Shown here: positions 32,359 through 42,700 of the stretch, one piece after another | Layout of the letters: each line of letters starts with the position of its first letter | Numbering within the stretch: the first letter of the stretch is position 1 | Assembly (NCBI GenBank): GCA_003194525.1 | Contig: NBIV01000017.1 | Coordinates: 434,001 to 498,000, forward strand | From: Gracilariopsis chorda | Taxonomy: Eukaryota > Rhodophyta > Florideophyceae > Gracilariales > Gracilariaceae | Direction: 5' to 3' | DNA: 64,000 bases | Made by a program: the position numbers and the translations under genes | Notes under the pieces: model-generated | Seen by the model: only the letters and a program-made list of their open reading frames with translations | What the model was told of the DNA's origin: nothing | The model's database searches: none

Positions 32359-32835
32359 AACTGCGATATCCTAACTGCCTACTGTCTTAGGCCAAACAAA
32401 AACGACCCAAAGGGTAAGCGTCTGTCTGTGGAAAACGACGCTCCAGTGGTGGAGTTAGTGGAAAAGTGGGCCGACTTTGGTGAAGCTCGGAGATGAAAAA
32501 GGGCACAGATGATCCGTCGTGCCCGTAAGACAAACGTTAGCATTGATACATTGGCTCAAATCCTGGGATGTTCAAAGGCCGACAGAGCAGACTCTGAAAA
32601 ACTGAACAACCTCTTGATTCAAAGAACAGTGTATGGAGATATATGTCAGAACGAGACCCCCGACCGTTTGGCAGACATTATCTTTCATTGTGGAAATGAT
32701 ATTCCTAGCGCGTCAGATTTGATGAAGCTAAGGGCTATTGCACATGGAACGCGTGTGCTGCAACCTCCGCCATTTTACGGAAACGGTACCGTGAAGATTA
32801 TTCCACCATCATTCGAGAGAGCTGCTGAGCTCTGA
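32359..32835 (+). other. In-frame continuation after the EF-hand/VOC TGA
   Basis: In the same phase as the EF-hand/VOC frame, 45 open codons (NCDILTAYCLRPNKNDPKGK...) lead to a TGA at 32494. Another 112 open codons follow, including an ATG at 32509 and protein-like text such as VSIDTLAQILGCSKADR, to a stop at 32835. The first part matches what should follow the VOC domain. The second part has no known domain and could be a former C-terminal extension or a separate small gene. Confidence 0.45.
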
Positions 32836-33365
32836 GACATCGAGACTGCCGAGTCTTCTGTATTAAGAGTACAGAACAGGCTTTGTACATTTAGAATTGA
32901 TAGCTTTGTATCAAAACTTTCATGTATAACACCTCTACATGCAGCGTATTTGTTTGAAGAGATTTTACTACGGTAGCTGTCCTGGTCCTTTGCAACCTCT
33001 ACACAACATGCCTCCTTTCTCATCACCGCCACACAAATCGTGCAGCGGGCAGCGACATTTTGTACATTGCCCGGTAACAGCAGGAGCGTCCTGGGAATGT
33101 ACAACGTCCTTGCAAAAAATTAAACAGTCGGCTCCAGCCCCACAAACAAGTTCCGCAGGGTGCTTCGCGTCTTGGCTAGGCTAAGATTCCAAAATTCGAC
33201 CGTCCCCATCTTCTTCCGGCTCTGCATTAGCCTGCGCTGGCTCTTCAGTTACTGGAAATTGTTTTCCACTTCATCAGTCTGTCCAAAATCAGAAACAGTA
33301 GTCAGTGTAGAGTGCTCTTCGGTACCTGTTCCTTCTACCAAGCGCGGTACTTGAGACTGTACTCG
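32836..33365. other. Intergenic, no feature recognised
   Basis: Short overlapping frames on both strands, none with a domain. It separates the EF-hand/VOC locus from the minus-strand locus that ends at 33366. Confidence 0.4.
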
Positions 33366-35015
33366 CTACAGGGCATTTGGATCCGCAACGAGCGTTCTCA
33401 TCATGGTTGGCCTGCCACCAGGAACATCTTCAAGGAGAGGGCCGGCACCCATATGAAGAGCAATGACTGTGGCACTTCGGGTTCCTTCGTATCCACGTAC
33501 GACTACTCCCTCTTCTGCTGCCTGTATGCTGATATCGACGGTGGTCTCTGCATTTTGTTGTTGTTTTTGCGTGCTAAGCATTGATCGATACCGCTCGCGC
33601 ATCACGTCTGGCTTAGGCTGAATCATATCGTACAACTTGGGCACGATGTCTCGTATGTTGATGTCTTGAATGAACGCACGCAAATTGGCACGCGCCTAGT
33701 GAGAGGGATTCAAGGAATGCGGACCAGTACCCCACAGAAAGCTGTAGCGCGTGTTGTTCTGCGTGGGCAGAGCGAGAGCTGCCTTGCCCTCAAGTCTGAG
33801 AAAGGAGGGACCGCCTCCTTTCACATACAACATGTCCATGAACGCTTGCGTTGTGCAAAGAGCGTATTCACGTTGAGGAAATGGCTGTGAATAGCTCTCA
33901 GGCTATAAAGACTGCACTGCGAACCAACTCACTGCCACGCTTTCTGCAGCACGTGACGCCCCATCCTGACATTCTTTTCATTCCACAGCACACTCCAGTG
34001 ACCTCTGTGGCAAGCAAAACACAACCGCAATACTTGCAGCTATGAATTTGCAATGTCCAGTCCGCGTACGGGCAGGAGGAGAGCGTTTGTGAGTGTTCGC
34101 CGCATCTTCAGCATTGCCTTTGACCTGCAGTGGGAAGCGTCTCAAACTCTGGCACGCTTGCACGGATGGCCGCATCATTCCTGGCCTGAGCTGCTACGGA
34201 ATCCCATGCATAGTACACGCGATAGAGTCCTCGATCAGGACGTAAAGCACAGTGCATGACCGTCGTATCAAGCTGTTGTTGTGGCTGTTGCTGCGGCTGG
34301 TGTGAGGGAGCCATTGTGATCTCATCCGCTTCCACTTCCATCGGAATGGCCATGTGTTGTTCTTCCTGTTCAGCTTGTGACAGCGAAGGCAGCGGCGGCG
34401 GGTGTGAGGGAGCCAGGGTGATCTCATCCTCGTCCACTTCCATTGGGACCGGCATCTGTTCTTCCTCTTGTTCAGCTTGTGTGAAAGCAGGCTGCTGTGG
34501 CGGCGGTGGCTGTGAGGGAGCAGGGATGATCTTATCCTCTTCCACTTCCATCGCAACGGGCATCTGTTTTGCAGGCATCGGTGTGAGAGGGGGAGGCATC
34601 GGAGGCGGTGGAATGAGACTTGGAAGGCCTCTCACAAACTCCAGAAATCCAGGAATCGGGCACGAATTTGGTAGATCTGTACCAACAGACCCACTGGCTC
34701 CAGCGGCGCTTGTGCTAACTGCAGCTGCAACTGAAGTAGGTGCAGGAGTAATTTCGTCTTCTTCAACCGCTGGAACAATAGGTACTTAAACGTGCGCTCA
34801 GCTCTCATTTACTCCCAACTCATCTGGAGCTGGAGGAGCTGGTGATACTGGGTGTCTTCCAGCTCCTGCCCGTGCTCCACCACTGTCGACGCGACGACCA
34901 CCAGCGTTTTGCCTTGCACCGCCTGCGTTCTACTTGGCACCTCCAGAATTGTCTCTGGCACCTCTTGAGTTAGATCGGACGCCAACAGAGTTCATACATC
35001 GCCCTCCTCTCGTCA
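33366..35015 (-). pseudogene. Decayed minus-strand gene with acidic Pro-rich repeats and a Cys cluster
   Basis: Read on the minus strand from an ATG near 35015, a single phase begins MTRGGRCMNSVG and continues through a Gly/Arg-rich and Pro-rich part. It then reaches at 34635-34108 three copies of an acidic repeat (QMPVAMEVEEDKI, QMPVPMEVDEDEI and HMAIPMEVEADEI, each next to APSQ/APSH and poly-Pro or poly-Gln). Past a TGA at 34108-34110 the same phase gives a Cys cluster (HSCKYCGCVLL, GVCCG, TCC) near 34.05-33.95 kb. In-frame TAG, TGA and TAA also occur upstream. A further minus frame at 33683-33366 (LRAFIQDINIRDIVPKLYDM) lies beyond. The Cys pattern is reminiscent of the zinc-binding start of Helitron Rep/helicase proteins, but the rest does not confirm it. 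Confidence 0.4.
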
Positions 35016-35735
35016 TTTCAATTTACCAAGAAAAGAAAAAAACAATTCTATGTTTTTAAACCGTTAAATAATTTGCCAGAGTTCCAGAATAATTCTCAAT
35101 AAAACACAAAATTGAAAGTGAAAAACTGGTTGCAGTTTGTTGCGTTGCACCCACCAAGCCTAGTCGCATGAGCAATTAAAAAAATTGCTGCAAGACTTAT
35201 ATTTACCGGATGCAGTCATGCGCAGCACAGGGACTCTCGATACACTCCTGTTGGATTATCACGGGCGGAGTGTACCTAGCCGGTTTTCAAGCCGTTTGAT
35301 GTCTAACCCGCGTCGGGTTGTAAGGATTGGTCTGCCTTTACTCACACACCGAAGTGTGCTTTCCGGCCCCAAGAGGTACGACACGGCGGCCGCCCCGGAC
35401 CCTGCACAGCAAGCTGGTATTAGGTCCGGGAAACTCTCAGCCTTCCTGATCGCCGCCAAACGACCAGTATACCAAAGAGGAGCACCTGAACTTTCCCAGA
35501 TCTGTGGTACTTAGTCGGTTACTCTTGTGGCGACCTGCACACGAGCTCGGCCTTGCCTAGGTCCCAGGCCAGCAAACAGTGCCCAATATAGCAAAAGGTT
35601 ACGACACTGCGCTATTGGCCAAGCTTGAATGGGATGCAAAATAGTGGTTAGGGTCAGCAAGCGAGATGCATTTGGCACTGCGCCAGTGCAGTATATACGT
35701 CTGTTGCAGGCATGTCTGCAATGAAACTTCAGTAT
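35016..35735. other. Unassigned DNA with many small inverted repeats
   Basis: No gene recognised. From about 35.2 kb the DNA becomes GC-rich and shows closely spaced complementary words such as CCGGTTTTCAAGCCG and AACCCGCGTCGGGTT, the same texture as the Gypsy-2 LTR. It may be a remnant of a related element, but I cannot align it. Confidence 0.35.
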
Positions 35736-35855
35736 ACACTGCACTTTCGCAGTGCAATTTGCCACATGTCGGAAGACACTGTACTGGCGCAGTGCAATTT
35801 GACACGTGTCGGAATACACTGCACTGGCGCAGTGCAATTTGCCACGTGTCGAAAG
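35736..35855. repeat. Three exact-length 40-bp tandem repeats with a palindromic core
   Basis: Units 35736-35775, 35776-35815 and 35816-35855 each read close to ACACTGCACTGGCGCAGTGC followed by AATTTGCCACGTGTCGGAAG. The first half is an inverted repeat (GCACTGGCGCAGTGC) and the second half contains the palindrome CACGTG in units 2 and 3. Unit-to-unit identity is about 90 %. A degenerate fourth unit may lie just upstream. Confidence 0.85.
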
Positions 35856-35884
35856 GAACCGCCGGGTTTTGCTGCTGAGTGGCT

Positions 35885-36131
35885 GGCACTACAATTTGAT
35901 TGTATTGCAAGCGATTCGGCAGTCATTGCACAGTCAACATGCAGCAGCAGCTAATTAACTGAACGCTTTGCTGCTGCTGCTGTTGAATATTTTTAAGGGT
36001 AGGGAGGCGTTGCGCCAAATGGGCGTTTTGCATGCACAAACGGGGCCGTGCAAAACGATTTTGTGGCGCAACGCCTCCATTCAGTCAAGAACACCCCCCT
36101 CATACGTGGATAAATACTTACAGTGGAGAGA
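35885..36131 (+). repeat. Partial copy of the CTG-bearing repeat
   Basis: From about 35975 to 36131 it matches the right half of the 27.25-28.65 kb units: a CTG tract, GGGAGGCGTTGCGCCAAATG, TTTTGTGGCGCAACGCCTCC, and an end close to AAATACTTACAGTGGAGAG. The left part, from 35885, is a weaker match. It is a single copy, not an array, and is followed directly by the PIF/Harbinger remnant. Confidence 0.75.
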
Positions 36132-36254
36132 TTTAGTTTGCAGAATTCTCTAGCGAAGACTTCACGAAAAATGCCGAATAGTGCTTCGTTACGGAAAGTG
36201 CACCAGTAAAGCTAGGAGTACCACGTGTAATGCATTTCACGAATTTCAGGGTAA

Positions 36255-37178
36255 AGAGCTAACCTTACATGCACCGCCGTGTGCACCATACGGTCCAGTA
36301 ACCACAACGCAGCCACGCCTAGCAGCCGCGACGCCGCAACGATTGCAGAAGTTTGTGACGTCTAAGCTGTGCCTCTCGGCCTCAGAAAGAAGCCACGTTA
36401 CACAGCGGCGGAAGACCTTGTCATTGCGCGCGAGGTTGCAGCTGCTAGGGGGCATACGCCTCCGTATGGCGATGCGAGGAGGCGGTTTGAAGAGGCAGAC
36501 ACAGAAGTCCACACAAACTCTGCTTTTGCTGGTGACTCTATAGAGTGAAAGCCACATCAAGGCCGCTAGAAGCGTATGCAAGAGCAATACTGCAAGCTTG
36601 ACGATGGTAATCAGTGGCTGTCAGGCGTGGGGGAAAGGAAGATAGGGGAGCTTGCGGATATGGTCATGACAATGCGGGAGGCAAAAGACGATAATGAATC
36701 ACAAGAAAAGGCACTGAAAACGGCTGAGCGCAAGAAGGAAGAAGATAAGATATGCATAAGTGCTGCTCTAGTGTCTACCACTAGAAAGCGTAAGACTGTG
36801 AGTGATGCGGGAAGCAGCGCTTCGTCAGTAAATATGGATGCTTTGGACGCTGAAAAGGACAAGGGGAGTAAAAGCGCGAAGAGAATCAAGAATGGCAGTC
36901 GAGGTCCGCCAGTTGTTGCGAATGAGATGGATCGCTTCGGCTCTCACCTGAAAGAGGCTGATCTTGCTCGCGTAGACCTTCAACGCGAACGCTTGGCCTC
37001 TGAGAAGAAATGCGCGATTGCCGACCATATCAAGTGCGAGAAGGAGCACGAGGATGGTAAAGAAGAGCGCCACTTAGAGCGAGAAGAGCGACGCAAGGAG
37101 CGTCTCGAGCATAGTAAGCTCGAGTTGGAGAAGCATAAAGCGCTATTGGAGCTACTGTCTCAGCAGAAGCAAAAGTAG
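36255..37178 (+). pseudogene. PIF/Harbinger accessory Myb/SANT-like protein, decayed
   Basis: One phase holds a Myb/SANT-like DNA-binding start (KKPRYTAAEDLVIAREVAAA, then RRRFEEADTEVHTN, 36.39-36.52 kb). It is followed from the ATG at 36576 by a 200-residue Lys/Glu-rich coiled coil (LEREERRKERLEHSKLELEK). PIF/Harbinger elements carry two genes, a transposase and a Myb-like protein that helps bring it to the ends and into the nucleus. The convergent transposase downstream supports this. The phase is interrupted by a TAA near 36363 and by a TGA and a TAG between the SANT part and the ATG at 36576. The frame opens at 36255, after an upstream TAA, and lacks an ATG there. Confidence 0.7.
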
Positions 37179-37356
37179 CCTTTTTGCTCTCCATCGACCT
37201 TTTTGGAGTAACAACTGGCATTCTTTGCCATCAAAATAGCGCTAGCTTCTCGTCGTGAAGAGCTCCCTGTGGGTCTGCGAAAAAGTCCGCTCGCTTCGTG
37301 CCTTCGGTATTATCGAGACGCGGACTTTTTCCTCGCTCCTCAGGACTCTCCGCGAG

Positions 37357-39019
37357 CTATTCTTTATGCGATACATACTCCTCAGGAGAGGAAGGGGGCA
37401 CACAAAACTACTTCGATATCTGTTTGGGATAGCAACAGTTGCGGAAGTTCGACAACAGCATCGATGCTGTGTATAGCATACCGATAGGCAATTCCAAAAC
37501 CTTCACCTTGCGCTTGAAATCCACTGTAGCCAAGTACATTTTGAGCTCTTTGAAGACCCACTCTAGGCTGATACGCACGCCTGACATAGCGCAGTTGAAA
37601 GCTTTCCATGCTGGTGATAGGGTTGCACCTTGAAAGGGCACCACCAAAAACCACCTTGCGTTCTAACCCGAGTCTCCGTATATACATTACGATACGTCTT
37701 GATGCTACAGCACTTGTGGCAATTCGTCGTCTAGTCTGGAGCGAATGTATAATTTCCAGTCGTGTTTACGCCCTTCGAGTGGGCCATGTAGGTGCATGAT
37801 AATCCCATCAAGAGTATTGAAGTGCAACCGCTTGCAATGGCACTTAATCGCCGTTTCGCGTATTCCGGGTTGTTGCTCATTTATGAGTAGAGGGTATACT
37901 TGTGCCGACGGATCGGATCGTGCACGTGGCAACAGCTTGGCCGTATGCGCCGTAACAACGGAATCTGCGCGTGTTACACAGGTACACCACAGTAGTGTAT
38001 AGCGGGCTAGATCCAACTTGTTTAGTTATTTAGCTATTAAAATGGGTAGTCTACTGTGCTTAGTGCAGCGGCGGCCGCCGCTGCACCTCAGTAAACTTCC
38101 CCAACAAGGGTGTTCTACTCCAAGAACTTGGCTCTGAGTGCTCTCGCCTTCGGTGGTCCTAAACTCCATTGCGGAGAGGTATCCCGTTGCACGCGGCTCG
38201 CTCAACCCCCTTGCTCGCCTAAGACAGCCTGTAGTTGGGATATTATTACCCACTGTTGTGGTTTTCGCCCGTGTATATGGTTTGTCCGGCCTTGCCGCTT
38301 CGTGCCCGAGTCCCTCTCGTGACTCGCACCCCTACTCCATTCTCTCCCCTTTTCCCTTTCCTTTTCCTTTTTTTCCCCTTTTTGGGCAGCTCCCACTGTC
38401 GTGGCTCATACAGAATTACCGTCGTGTGTGCGCCACCATGTGGGCATCTGCCTCCTTTGGAGCGATACCGAAAACCGGCTTCTAATTAACTTTCTACGCT
38501 CGTCGGTACGGGTGACCCAGATTTACAACCGGCTTCGCCGTTTTATCCCTGGAAGGGCTCTTACACTGGGTTAATATCGTGAGAGGAAGATCCCGAACAT
38601 CTTCGGAGTGTTTTCCTGCTTGCGGGTATTGCACTACAAGTATTCACGGCTTGGTATTTAAGCGCATGCTTGCGCTTATGTCCATTGTAGACGGCACGCT
38701 GCACAAGGTTGCCCTTTGGCCGTACTATGCCAAGCACAGTCCCGTCTATAAAACCGACGCAGTTTTCTAACGTAATGGACCTTCTATTTATCGCATTAGC
38801 GTATGGAGAAAGTCTTCCACTGAGAAATTTGGCGCTGATGGGGCTGGTGAGCAAATGCTTTCTTGCATCAAGCAGTAGCTCTATCGTTTCCCAAAAGATC
38901 TCGGAGAGCTGTGACGCGTGCTTGCCAAAGAGCTCTTCCAAGTCTACTCAACGCGCTGGAGTAGCAAGTCGACGACGTGCGACGCGAGTGGCTAGAACAG
39001 GTGTGAGCCGTAGCGATTA
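37357..39019 (-). pseudogene. PIF/Harbinger DDE transposase split by a solo LTR
   Basis: Minus-strand DDE_Tnp_4 (HARBI1-type) transposase. Signatures in order are DLEELFGKHASQLSEIFWE; GFIDGTV with the first Asp at 38744-38746; YNGHKRKHALKYQAVNT; then, past the LTR, LDGIIMHLHGPLEGRKHDW; CIYGDSG with the second Asp at 37672-37674; and MSGVRISLEWVFKELK with the Glu at 37561-37563. So all three catalytic acids remain. The LTR (37818-38638) sits between the Thr codon and LDG, and both sides are in the same phase. Five in-frame stops are seen: a TGA just before VDLEEL, then TAG, TAA and TAG around the second Asp motif, and a TAG near the C-terminus (before FCVPPSSPEE). No frameshift is visible. Terminal inverted repeats were not found. 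Confidence 0.85.
37818..38638 (+). repeat. Solo gypsy LTR inserted in the Harbinger transposase
   Basis: This 821-bp LTR starts TGAAGTGCAA and ends TTGCACTACA, nearly perfect inverted ends. It is flanked on both sides by AGTAT (37813-37817 and 38639-38643), a normal 5-bp gypsy target duplication. From about 38059 on it aligns with the 672-bp Gypsy-2 LTRs (GCTTAGTGC block, paired GCAGCGGC...GCCGCTGC, CACC...CTTCCCCAACAAGGG, GAGGAAGATCCCGAAC). The left 170 bp are unrelated to Gypsy-2, so it is a sister family with a longer U3. Being solo, the element was lost by LTR-LTR recombination. Confidence 0.85.
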
Positions 39020-40464
39020 TGGGTAGTTGAAGTCTTGATAGAGGGCCAAGCCATAACAGGAACGAGCTTAGTAAAATCCTCTTTACAAAAACGAAATTGG
39101 GTTGGACAATCTAAGTCGCTAAGCGAATTGAAGTTAAATGTAAATTAAGTGAAACATACACGGTTGCGAAGGCAGTGTTGGTTGGTGTAGTTATCGCAAT
39201 GGCTCTTGTAGTATTGCGGAAGCAACAATAACGCGTGGTCAGAGGAAAAGGCAGAGGCTTTGTGCACATTACGTTTTTAAACGATAGCCTGTAAAGCGCA
39301 AGTAGAAATGAGGGATCTAGTTGCAAATGAACTAAGCTGTGGTCTTTTTGGCGATGACCAGACATGGTGGCTGCTCCCAGAGTCCCCGAGCATGAAAGAT
39401 GCTGAGGCCTTCCTTCGTAGTACTCAAGAGTCAACTTCTGCTTGCTTGCGTAAACCCCCGACAACAGAATTCTGTATCAATTTTAGTTTACACGTGAGCA
39501 TGCAAAGTTGCGGGAATTCTGTGAGTGGCTCGCAGAATTCCGCGCAGGCGTCAGCTCTGTAATAATGACTGGTCTCTTTAGTAGCACGTTGTACTATAAA
39601 TGTGTACAGAAATATGCAATGGTCTGGTGGCCTGCGCAGAATCTGAGTACTCATTGAAGAGAATGATTCAAAATAATTGCACTTTTACGAATTTTAAATT
39701 TGCTGGATATGCTACCTATGTCACGTTTCAGCAAAAATTCAGGCCTTCTAGGAAAAGTTTAGTGGCAAACATAACCTCTATGGTTTCAATACTAGACGTT
39801 TCTGTTCTACGGAAAAAAAGCAATTGGATGCTCACAGCACTATGCTCGATTATTTTCATATATATATATATATTTCCCGATATTGATTTTCATTCGAGGA
39901 GCTTAGAACCAAAGAGAAAACATTTAGACACTATTTTTCTATCTGAAAAATATTCAAATGGATGTGAAGTAACTTTGGACAAAAACTATCAAAAGGGTAT
40001 GAAACACGAATGACATATTCACCCAAACACAAAGCCTAGACTCGGTTCATTGGCAAAAGCTTAAGAACAAAATAATGCAAGAATTGCAAGTGATCTTATA
40101 ATAATCGAAAATGGTTTTAGTGGACTTTGTAGTTGATGGCGCACTCGGTCCAACAAGCATCTTTGGGATGAGAAGTTTTATGAAGATATTTCTGCCTTCT
40201 GTTAGGCAATGAAGAACGCATATATTGTTTGAAATCCGTAAAGGGCTGATGATCTGGATGGTTATAATTGATACTAAAATGCTCTACGTGCAATTGGTTA
40301 AGAAATGAGACAGAATCAAAGAATGAACCAAAGAAACATATAGAATAAACTCAGCTCCATGTAAATGCTAATTTTCGATTTGCTGCTTCGGAAAATGAAT
40401 CTGTAAACCCAAACAATAACTACAACATCATTACATTAGAAGAAATGATTTGAGCTGTTGTATT
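39020..40464. other. AT-rich intergenic region
   Basis: It contains a (TA)n tract near 39858-39873. An ATG-started frame of 137 codons (39600-40013) has one hydrophobic stretch (LTALCSIIFIYIYIF) that partly comes from that TA tract, so it is probably not a gene. Nothing else is recognised. Confidence 0.4.
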
Positions 40465-41310
40465 TGTCGTGCAAAACCGCGCGAGCGGAGATGACCATTA
40501 AAAGTGTCCGAATACTTTCCTCTGGAAAGTTAGACTCGGCGATAGAGCGCTCTGATACGATCGGCACTAGCCACTAGTAACTCCACGGGATCCTTTCTCG
40601 ACTTGGACACAGAGCGGGAAGGCAATATAAGGTATCCGTGTTCACGAACGGTATGTCCCGAAAGAAGAAAAGGGAGCCAGAAGCCGTACATAGACGGTAC
40701 TGACCCTGACGTAAAGTGGGAAAAGAAAGCAGAAAGCAAGCTGGACCTTCGGCTCTGGTGCGATAACGACCTCTAAGATAGGGCAGAGAAGAAACCGTTC
40801 AACAGACAACAGAAATAAAGAACAAGAATTAACACCGTTGGCGCGTGCTCGCTTTTCAGTGAGTCAGGGGCAACTAAGCCGGATGCAACGCGGATATTCC
40901 CAAGGGTTTCGCCGATGCGCGTGGCCGAACTAAGGTAGAGCTAGACGTGCCTTCCTTTTCTTCCCGACGACGGCTGTGAGGCCGCCGTCTAAGGGGGATC
41001 ATGGCTAGACTCTAGTATAGGAAATAAACTAAAACAATTATTCTGGCACACAAGTCCGTCCAAGCCCTTAACTTATGTGCGACCTCCCACCTCAGGAGAT
41101 CATCTGCGTAGGTGGTAACTCACATGACACTTCTTTCACTACGTCCACACTCCCAACGGAGCCAACAATCATTCACGTACGACTTCCCATTCCGATAACC
41201 AACGGTCTTTGGGATAACCCTCACGTCGCATCCAGGGACTCTTACTAATGCATCTGAATCACATCCGATTGTTCGGTACCACCTCAGTATATGTCGAGTC
41301 CTTCCCTCGC
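40465..41310 (-). repeat. Gypsy LTR (copy A), minus orientation
   Basis: About 845 bp that aligns across most of its length with 62185-63050. On the minus strand it ends TTTTGCACGACA, matching the GCAC-ACA end of the other gypsy LTRs here. It also contains the pyrimidine-rich R/U5 type stretch. The right limit is approximate; similarity to copy B fades near 41310. Copies A and B differ clearly, so both are old. Confidence 0.65.
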
Positions 41311-42700
41311 TAAGCCTGGGCTGCTACGTCGAGCTTCCCCGTTGCGTCACCCACCTAGGATCCAGGTTCCTCGATAATCCTTCGAACGGACTATGGAGTT
41401 TCCTTCCCATCAAGTGGACAGTGTGCGTGGCGGTCTATCTCCTCTGGAAAAGGTAGGACCAGTGTCGAATCTGGTACACACCGGACATTCTCCGTCAATC
41501 CATCCGAAGCCTGGACCTCACCGATGTCCTCGATTTCGAATGCAATGCGGCTGAAGTTGCGGGTATCATCGATACCATCCACACAAATGACTGAAATATG
41601 GGCCCTGCGGAGCAACATTCCCGGGGTTTTCAGCAGGGCCGTGACCGGTCTCCCGGCCCTGGCGCCGCCGCTGGCGATTATATTTTCTTTGACTCATGAG
41701 GATGGAACTGTATCTCCATGGCACAAGTGACTGGTGTTCGTCGACTTCCACGATCAATCCCAGACGGTCATCCCACCGACTACGTCTGCATGGCAGATGA
41801 CCATGAAGTGGTGGACGCTGGTGACCCAATGGTGGACAACAACGCCATAGACGAAAAGCTCAATATTACCGAGAACGTCAGAGAGTACCACATCGTGGCA
41901 GTTGCTTCTCCTGCTGAATTTTCTGCGCCAGTGACGATTCCAAGCTATCCTGGGGGTCCACAACCATCGGGGCCGAAGCCAGTACAGTTCTGCAGGCTGT
42001 GGTTACCCGTAAATTTCTCTGAGACCTCGGTGTAGTCGTCCCAGATACGGTGACTGCCATTGCCCAGACCCAGGTGATTACCTTCCAGTAAACTCACGGT
42101 TGATGGGTTTTTCCCGTTGAACGCATGACGTGCGCACCGTAAAAGCCACATTTTGTTCGCTAGCTTCCCAGTAAACCATAATTTCTCCATAGCTCCAGTC
42201 TTTCTTTCTTCTGAGACCCTGTTCTTAGTCCCTTCCGTTTCAATCCACGTCTTTCTTCAGGTTTGTCTCCTCTGCACGATCGTTGTCCCCCATGTATGGG
42301 TTTGCTCGACTTGAGCACGTTCCAGTGTGATTGGTACCAGATTCCGTGTCTTACGGTGGTACCATAGGACCTTCGAGCAAGGAAGGTACTCCATTGGTTC
42401 GGAGGTGTCCTTGTCAGGGGAGTACCCATACCAACGGATTCTGTACCCCAGTTTGCCCTTTCGGTTCAAGTCGTCACTCACGATTTTGTCCATACCGAAT
42501 TTCTCGTCGTACATCTCCCGTGATTCCAGCGGTTTTTCAGGGCTTTTCTGGTCTTCCCTGGGTGCAGATGCGTTGTTTGAGACCTTCTTTGGTGCAGAGA
42601 TCCCCTTTGAGCGAGGGGGAGAACCCTGGGTTCGGCTGAACGGGTGCTTTTGATGCCCATGGTGACAACAAAGCATTTTGCAGAACAGAAACAAGTCCCT
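41311..42700 (-). mobile_element. 3' part of a minus-strand gypsy chromovirus fossil
   Basis: The minus strand encodes a chromodomain around 42.3-42.5 kb (YRIRWYGYSPDKDTSEPMEY, then LPCSKVLWYHRK), close to the chromodomain of Gypsy-2. That is the C-terminal end of chromovirus integrase. LTR copy A lies downstream in the same orientation, as expected for the 3' end of an element. The intervening 41.3-42.2 kb gives no other domain I can name. The 5' part of the element is missing here. It is broken many times. Confidence 0.6.

Noticed and set aside
32492-32530. Hairpin GGGCAC/GTGCCC after an ATGA as a SECIS element
   Set aside because: Only six base pairs, no AA apical pattern with proper spacing, and it overlaps the second TGA; not a credible SECIS by eye.
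29229-39019. Alternative genetic code to explain in-frame stops
   Set aside because: TAA, TAG and TGA are all found in frame, and intact genes in the window end normally with TAA, TAG or TGA.
39600-40013. 137-codon ATG-started frame
   Set aside because: Its only striking part, a hydrophobic run, is partly translated from a TA dinucleotide tract; no domain or homology recognised.
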